A model generated the notes under the pieces. The model saw nothing but the letters and a program-made list of their open reading frames with translations, searched no databases and was not told where the DNA came from. Of a DNA stretch of 64,000 nt, positions 58,653-64,000 are shown in pieces; positions within the stretch are counted from its first letter, which is position 1; the number at the start of each line of letters is the position of its first letter. Origin of the DNA: Stropharia rugosoannulata (Eukaryota > Basidiomycota > Agaricomycetes > Agaricales > Strophariaceae); NCBI GenBank assembly GCA_028532985.1, contig JANCIK010000013.1, positions 1,922,001-1,986,000 on the forward strand, written 5' to 3'. A program made the translations under genes and the position numbers.

Positions 58653-60103
58653 ATCCCCGTCCCGTGACGTCACGCAATACGCCCAGCCAATCAGAGCCCG
58701 CCCATTTCATTCTGCTGATTCAAACGAATACCACTGCGACGTGTCGGCGAATAGGAAGGCTGAGATGCCAAATCACCTTGTTCCTGGAATAGAGCTTGCC
58801 ACGCCTCTGCAGACCGTCCTGTAAATTTTCTGAAGGCGCTACGGAGGGGCGTGGGAATTGAATACTTGAGTTGAAGGTGCACCTTCAAGCTTCATTTTTG
58901 ATCTGGTATGTAGAGTACGGTTTGAAGTGGAACTCCTGAAATATTAGGGCAAAGCTTGGGAAGAAACAAGTCGGAGAGAAAGACTGACTTTCTCATACAA
59001 AACAGAGCCTTGCTAAATTCAGAGAGTTTCTATGAGTTACCGTTGATGTATAATTAAGTATGTGGAACCGCAGTTTTCTAATCATTGCCTATTCCATTTG
59101 GCAATGGCACCCATATAAACATATGACTGACAGCGAACAAAGACTATACAGCTGCGAATAGAATCGTGTTGGAGTTCTAGATACATCATACGTGCTTTGC
59201 GAGAGTAGATAGTGAGTAGTTTTAATTCACTGTAACATATTATTCTAATGTCATTCTAACTGTCACTAGTGTATTTACTGCCTAGATCCCAAGGTAATGA
59301 CATAATAATCTGATCAACCACTGATTCGAAGTACCATGACTATATAAAGCTCGGACTTGCGCCATGTGCCAACTATAATAACGCAAATGAGGAAAAGAGA
59401 TAAATCAAACCCGGGACTCGGGCAGACTTGCTCGAACATGATTGCAGTCTTCTTGATTGCAGTTCTATTACCGAGTAGAAGATTTGATGGCAGTATATGT
59501 ATGAGCCGTGTATAATTAATTACATGGGGTACGTTTGGAGGTTTACCATTTAGGTACTGATTTGAACTTTCGAAGATATTTTTGAGTGGCCCATGGGGTC
59601 ATTCACCGTTCCACCAGCCTTTTTCCTGGTGCTATAGCTGTGCATTGACAGGGCAGATTTGTGAGGCAGCTATACTTTGTCAGTCATACAATCGATTTTA
59701 TAGGACTGGGAATAATTACTTTGACAGAAGTTCAAAGGCATAAATTGTTGTTTTGTTAGGCGCGGTCTAGAGGCAGGTTTCAGAGAACTCTTCATCTGCG
59801 TCAATAGAGGTCTGATTATATTCAGGCGGAAAGCAAGTACCAAATGCAGCACAATGTGTTTGCGAGTTTTCTGGATGCAATAGTGATTGCGACACTATTG
59901 CATCCGCCGTGGAAAAAAGGCCGCAAAAAGTATAACTACTTGAGTTACTATATGTGCGTTGAACAGCTTGATCCAAAGAAATCGCAATTACTCCACATTC
60001 ATTTACCCCCCAGGTCCAACCCAGGTTCTACCCAAAGTCGTCAGCGGGTCCTGCGCCCACAGAAAGTCCTCTAGTAAATTGCACTGCCAATGCTAACAAC
60101 CTA
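58653..60103. other. Intergenic
   Basis: AT-rich spacer between the CCC1 promoter and the MITE. No gene, RNA or repeat family was recognised. Confidence 0.45.
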
Positions 60104-60389
60104 CTGTACCATTTTAAATGGTTCGTCCGTCCCATGTCCCAAAGGCCATGTACGTGGACGAAATCGGTGTTTTGTCCCGTGTCCCAAGCCCAGTGGACGG
60201 AGAAATTTTTGAAAATGGCTGAGACCATACCTCCAAAAACTGGCTCGCCCTAAAAAAAAAACTGGCTGGACGAAATTTTTTGGACGAAATTTTTGGATTG
60301 TCCTGGGTCATGCCAAAAGTGGCGGGGCAAGATTTTCGTCCACGGTTTCCCATGTCCCCCCTATGGACGAACCATTCGAAATGGTACAG
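60104..60389. mobile_element. MITE with TA target duplication
   Basis: A 286-nt non-coding element. The ends are inverted repeats of about 25 nt: left CTGTACCATTTTAAATGGTT (continuing CGTCC), right its complement with two changes (TTTCGAATGG in place of TTTTAAATGG). Both ends are flanked by TA (60102-60103 and 60390-60391). This is the pattern of Tc1/mariner-type MITEs. Inner parts are weakly inverted too (CCATGTCCC near both ends), and GGACGAAATTTTT occurs twice in a row near 60268-60295. No transposase is encoded, so a full-length partner elsewhere would be needed for movement. Confidence 0.82.
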
Positions 60390-60391
60390 TA

Positions 60392-60997
60392 TTAGAAACA
60401 GTGCATTTCATATTTTCGAAGTCATGTTATCTGAATCACTTGTGAATCACGTCAAAATAATGTGGTCAGCATGATCGTTACAAAATTGCCACTAAACGCA
60501 AACCAAATCCAGGCTCAATTCTAAAGCAAAGATGTTTGCCCGATATTTGGATTTTATCCAAATAGGATTAACAAGCTCCTGCTCAACTCAAGCTGAACTC
60601 CAGCTGAACTTGTAAGTAAGTTGTTGGTAAGTTACGAATTGGGGGAGAGATCACGGGACGTGACAGTGACGAGGGAGAGTGTGGGGGGTGTGACAAGGCT
60701 GTTGGTTGATCTCTGTGGTGAACAGCGACGTGGGCAGCGCACCGGCCGTCGTCGTCCTCTAAGCCTCTTGTCCCCATCACTCCCAGCGAGCAGCGCCTTA
60801 TCGGCACCCATCACCCGCCACAACGCCCCCGAGCAGCCCTGACTCACACGGCCTAGCCCCATCCTTTTTTCGCCAGCATCACTCCCCCACCGTCCGGTCC
60901 GTGCTCCTCTCCGTACACGCGCCAGCCAGACGCGTATCCCGTATGTTTCTCCGCCTCTCCCCAACTCCCGCTCACCGTCTAGAACAGTGCGACGCGC
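60392..60997. other. Upstream region of the SNF5-like gene
   Basis: About 600 nt. The first half is AT-rich; the half nearest the ATG is CT-rich and probably the 5' leader. A splice-like GTATGTTTCT (about 60940) and AGAACAG acceptor (about 60981-60987) suggest an intron in the 5' UTR. No gene is supported. Confidence 0.4.
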
Positions 60998-63900
60998 ATG
61001 AACCCCTCCGGCTTCTCCCAGCATGGCGCGGGCAACGGCGGCATCAACCCCGCCATGTTCGCTGCCTTTCAGCAGCAAAAAGCCGCCTCCTCCTTTCCCA
61101 ATCCGAATATAAACCCCCAGCTTCTCAATGGCTCCTTTAACCAGTCGGGAATGAACGGCGGCCCCAGCACCGTCTCGCCCGGCCAGCTCATGCAGCCCCC
61201 CTCCATGATGGGCGGGGGCGGCGGAATAAATCCTGCAGCGCTGTCGGGCCAGCAGCAACATCACCAGCAGCAGCAACAACAACATCACCAGCAACAGCAG
61301 CTCATGGCCGTTCTCAATGGCCTCGGCATGTCCCGCGAGCAGTTCCTTTCCTTGTCGCAATCAGACCGCCAGCTTGCGCTCGGCAAGTTCTCGTCAGCGA
61401 ACCAGCAGCAGCAGAACCTCGAGCGCATGCAGCTACAGCAGCAGCAGCAAATTCAGCTGGAGCGCGAGAGGCAGGCCATGGGCATGGGCATGTCTGGCGG
61501 GATGTCCCAGATGACCGGCTTCGAGAGACCGTCGTCTTCCGCCTCCTCACATTCAATGTCCCACAACCTCAACCAAAATCAGATGATGCCGCCCCCACCA
61601 CCCCGCCCCCCGACTGCTCAAGGTGGAGGCATGTTGCAGCAGCAGATGCAACAACAGATGCAGCATCAATCGTCACGCCCCGGCACGTCCATGGCACACC
61701 GCTCCCCCACCATTGGCGGCCCTCCAACGGGCTCAATGCAGGATATGCAGAGACCTCAGAGCCGTATAGTATGTCCTGCTCACTTTGTTTCCTTACTGCC
61801 TTTCATCTACATATATGCTCTATGGGAATGTCGGTTTACTAATATCATGTACAGGGTCAACGCGATAATAACTCCATGAACGGCTTCAAGCCCCAACAAC
61901 AACAACAGCAGTCGCAACAGCAAGGAAACCAGCAGTCCATGTTCTCCAATCAAGGCCCCCATGGCCGCCCGCCCTCGTCACAGGGCAACCACAACAACTC
62001 TAGTGCTCCTCCACCGTCAGCTTCTCCTCCTGCATCTATGAACTCGCCGTATCATGGCACGAAACGCAAGCTCCCAGGCGACATGTCTAGCAGCGGCGGA
62101 AATTCGGGGAATATGGGCATGGGTGGCGGCATGGGGATGAATATGGGCATGGGGAATATGAACAACATGAACAGTATGGCTGGCATGCCCAACCCCATGT
62201 CGGGCGGTGGTAACTCGATGGGTAACCCCATGGCGTCGAATCCCATGTCGCGGTCCATGTCGGGCATGGGCAATATGCCGAACATGTCGAATCCTATGGC
62301 CGGCGACCCGATGGGCAACCTCGGTGGGATGCAAGGCATGGGCGGCATGGGTAACATGCCCGGCCTGGCACAGATGGGAGGTATGGGAGGCATGGGAGGC
62401 GGGGTCCCGGCTTCGCCTCGCATCGGGTCCAGTATGAGCCTCAGCGGAGGCATGGGCCCCCCAGGTCTACCGCGAAGTATCTCAGGCGACGGTGGGATGA
62501 GTGGTATGGGTGGTATGGGCGGTGGAGGAGGTATGGGTGGTAGTATGGGCAGCATGATGACGAACATGGGCGGGATGCCCAACACCATGAACATGGGTGG
62601 GATGGGCATGGTTGGCGGCGGAGGTGGTGGTGCGGGCGGCGGAGGCATGTCGAACATGGGCGGCGCGGGAAATATGGGCATGAATGCGGGCATGATGAAC
62701 GGCCAGCGCAATTCGCCTCGCCCGCAGTCGTCCATGGGCATGACTGGGATGGGAGGTCAGATGGGCGGCATGCCAGGCATGGGCATGGGCCCTGGTGGCG
62801 GACCAGGCGGCGCGGGTGCTGGCGGGATGGGTATGGGCGGCGCCGGCATGGGCATGCCTCCTGGCGCAGACGGCGGTGGTGGAATGGGAGGCGCCGGCAT
62901 GAATATGAACATCGACATCCCCGCCCGCGGCGCGCCGCATGGCATGGCAGGCCCGCAAACGCCCATGCGCCAGGGCTCGATGCCCCCGCAGACAGCAACT
63001 CCTCCACATGCGCAGATCGGCCAGGCGCACCCACACCCCCCGCACACTCCTGGTACCCCGATGAGGCAGGGCTCGCTGCCCCCCGGTGCTGGTGCCATGG
63101 GCACGCCTGGTGGGATGGGACCGATGGGTACGCCAGGAGGCATGGGAGGTATGGGCACGCCAGGAGGAATGGGTGGTATGGGCACGCCGGGAGGGATGGG
63201 CGGGATGGCCCGCCCTGGCATGCCTGCTGGGATGGGAATGAGCGCGATGGGACCCATGGCTGGCATTGCTGGCTCTTCTGCCAGCCCACACCCTGGAGCA
63301 GGCGGCCTGGGCATGGGCGGCGCGCCCCCTCTCGGACCGTCAATCTCCACCTCGTCGATAACCTCTATGGGAGGTGCCCAGGGCGTGCCTGCTATCCCGT
63401 CTGGCGCGGTTTCGGGCGGCCAGGGCGCGCCTGCTGGTCCGAGTGCTATCGTGTCTTCTTCCGGTCTGCCCGGCTCGTCGTCCCTTGCTGCCTCTTCCAG
63501 TGGCGAGACGAGCGTCAACGGCCTCGCATCTGGCTCTGCTTCCAGCGCACCTGTTGTACCTTCACTTCCGCCCCCGTCCGGCGCGAACTACAATCCAAAA
63601 ACGACGGAGGTGACCCTTGTGCCACTGGCCACGTCGACGACGATGATCCCGCCTCTGTCAGCCGCAGAAATCGAGCAGGTGCAGGACTGGATGGCGACGG
63701 ACCGCGCATATGAGGCCCGTGTGCACGAGATGCAGGGCCGTATGCTTGAAGAGGTTCGGGAGACGTTCAGCATAGGTGGCTCAGCGGGTGTTCAGTGGTG
63801 GGAGCGCGGTGCACCGGGCAATGGCGTCGGCAATTGGAACCGCTGGCGGAAGCATCGCGAGTCGTTCGATGTGCGCTACCCGAGAAGCAGACGAGAGCAT

Positions 63901-64000
63901 GCATCGCGGAGTGGGAGGAAGGGTGCCCGGCGCCAGGGGCTTAAGCTGTGAGTTTTCTTGACGAGTCTCTTTTTATGAGACGCGCTGACGCAATATGCAC
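60998..64000 (+). CDS. SNF5/SMARCB1-like SWI/SNF subunit, 5' part (partial)
   Basis: Two visible exons (60998-61768 and 61856-63946) and a donor GTGAGT at 63947, so the gene continues past the window. The 950 residues seen are mostly low complexity: Gln-rich (residues about 85-240), then a Met/Gly-rich segment of about 350 residues, then Ser/Pro. The only folded-looking part is at the end: NYNPKTTEVTLVPL, IPPLSAAEIEQVQDWMATDR, VQWWERG, RKHRESFDVRYPRSRREHAS and GARRQGLKL. This matches the region just before the SNF5 domain in fungal Snf5/SMARCB1 proteins as I remember it, but the SNF5 domain itself lies outside. Start MNPSGFSQHG is the first ATG of the frame. Could also be another Gln-rich chromatin protein. 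Confidence 0.6.
63097..63204 (+). repeat. 27-nt in-frame minisatellite
   Basis: Four successive units (63097, 63124, 63151, 63178), each coding for MGTPGGMG followed by P or G. Units differ at third codon positions, so they are not brand new. Confidence 0.85.

Noticed and set aside
62017..63518. Long minus-strand open frames of 229-300 codons
   Set aside because: They are shadows of the Met/Gly-rich SNF5-like exon; the repetitive GC-rich sequence lacks stops on the other strand.

Overview
This window is nuclear DNA of a filamentous basidiomycete, most likely an Agaricomycete. The evidence is genes cut by many 45-70 nt GT-AG introns, a Clp1-like clamp-development gene, a TPR-CHAT protein, two P450s of one family and a farnesylated-pheromone-type precursor. 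Nothing looks bacterial or mitochondrial. I saw no tRNA, rRNA or CRISPR array. Gene models were built by hand from splice signals and protein-family motifs; exon borders quoted are those where reading frame and GT/AG agree.

Layout. 0-7 kb: the 3' end of a Mic10-like MICOS gene, the transcription elongation factor SPT5 (minus, ten exons) and an F-box protein (plus). 7-12.4 kb is gene-poor, with decayed or unrecognised coding-like fragments and a diverged tandem repeat. 12.4-24 kb: a DJ-1/PfpI protein (minus), an Stm1/HABP4-like RNA/ribosome-binding protein (plus), the tRNA-dihydrouridine synthase Dus1 (minus) and a 1,444-residue TPR-CHAT protein (minus). 24.8-28.5 kb: a small membrane protein, here called family M copy 1, and a multi-spanning membrane protein with a C2-like domain. 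29.8-35.5 kb: a Clp1-like gene and cytochrome P450 copy A. 36.4-42.6 kb: a divergent pair, cyclophilin-40 (minus) and an OCRL-type inositol polyphosphate 5-phosphatase (plus). 42.7-46.3 kb: family M copy 2, ribosomal protein eS30 with a box C/D snoRNA in its second intron, and HMG-CoA lyase. 48.6-53.8 kb: a CaM-kinase-I-like kinase and cytochrome P450 copy B. 55.5 kb: a 56-codon pheromone-precursor-like gene. 57.6-58.6 kb: a CCC1/VIT1 vacuolar iron or manganese transporter. 60.1-60.4 kb: a MITE with TA target duplication. 61-64 kb: the 5' part of an SNF5/SMARCB1-like SWI/SNF subunit, which runs off the window.

Most genes are unrelated housekeeping or regulatory genes, so this is not a biosynthetic cluster. 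The main points of interest are: (1) the pheromone-like precursor with two copies of a Gly/Ser-Asn-x-Tyr-Cys-Val-Val module; (2) a snoRNA whose two guides both fit 25S rRNA sites known from the yeast snR60/human U80 family; (3) very small exons (4, 6 and 11 nt) that carry catalytic or conserved residues in five genes; (4) an intact-dyad fungal TPR-CHAT protein; (5) a P450 pair in which copy A seems to have lost its ATG.
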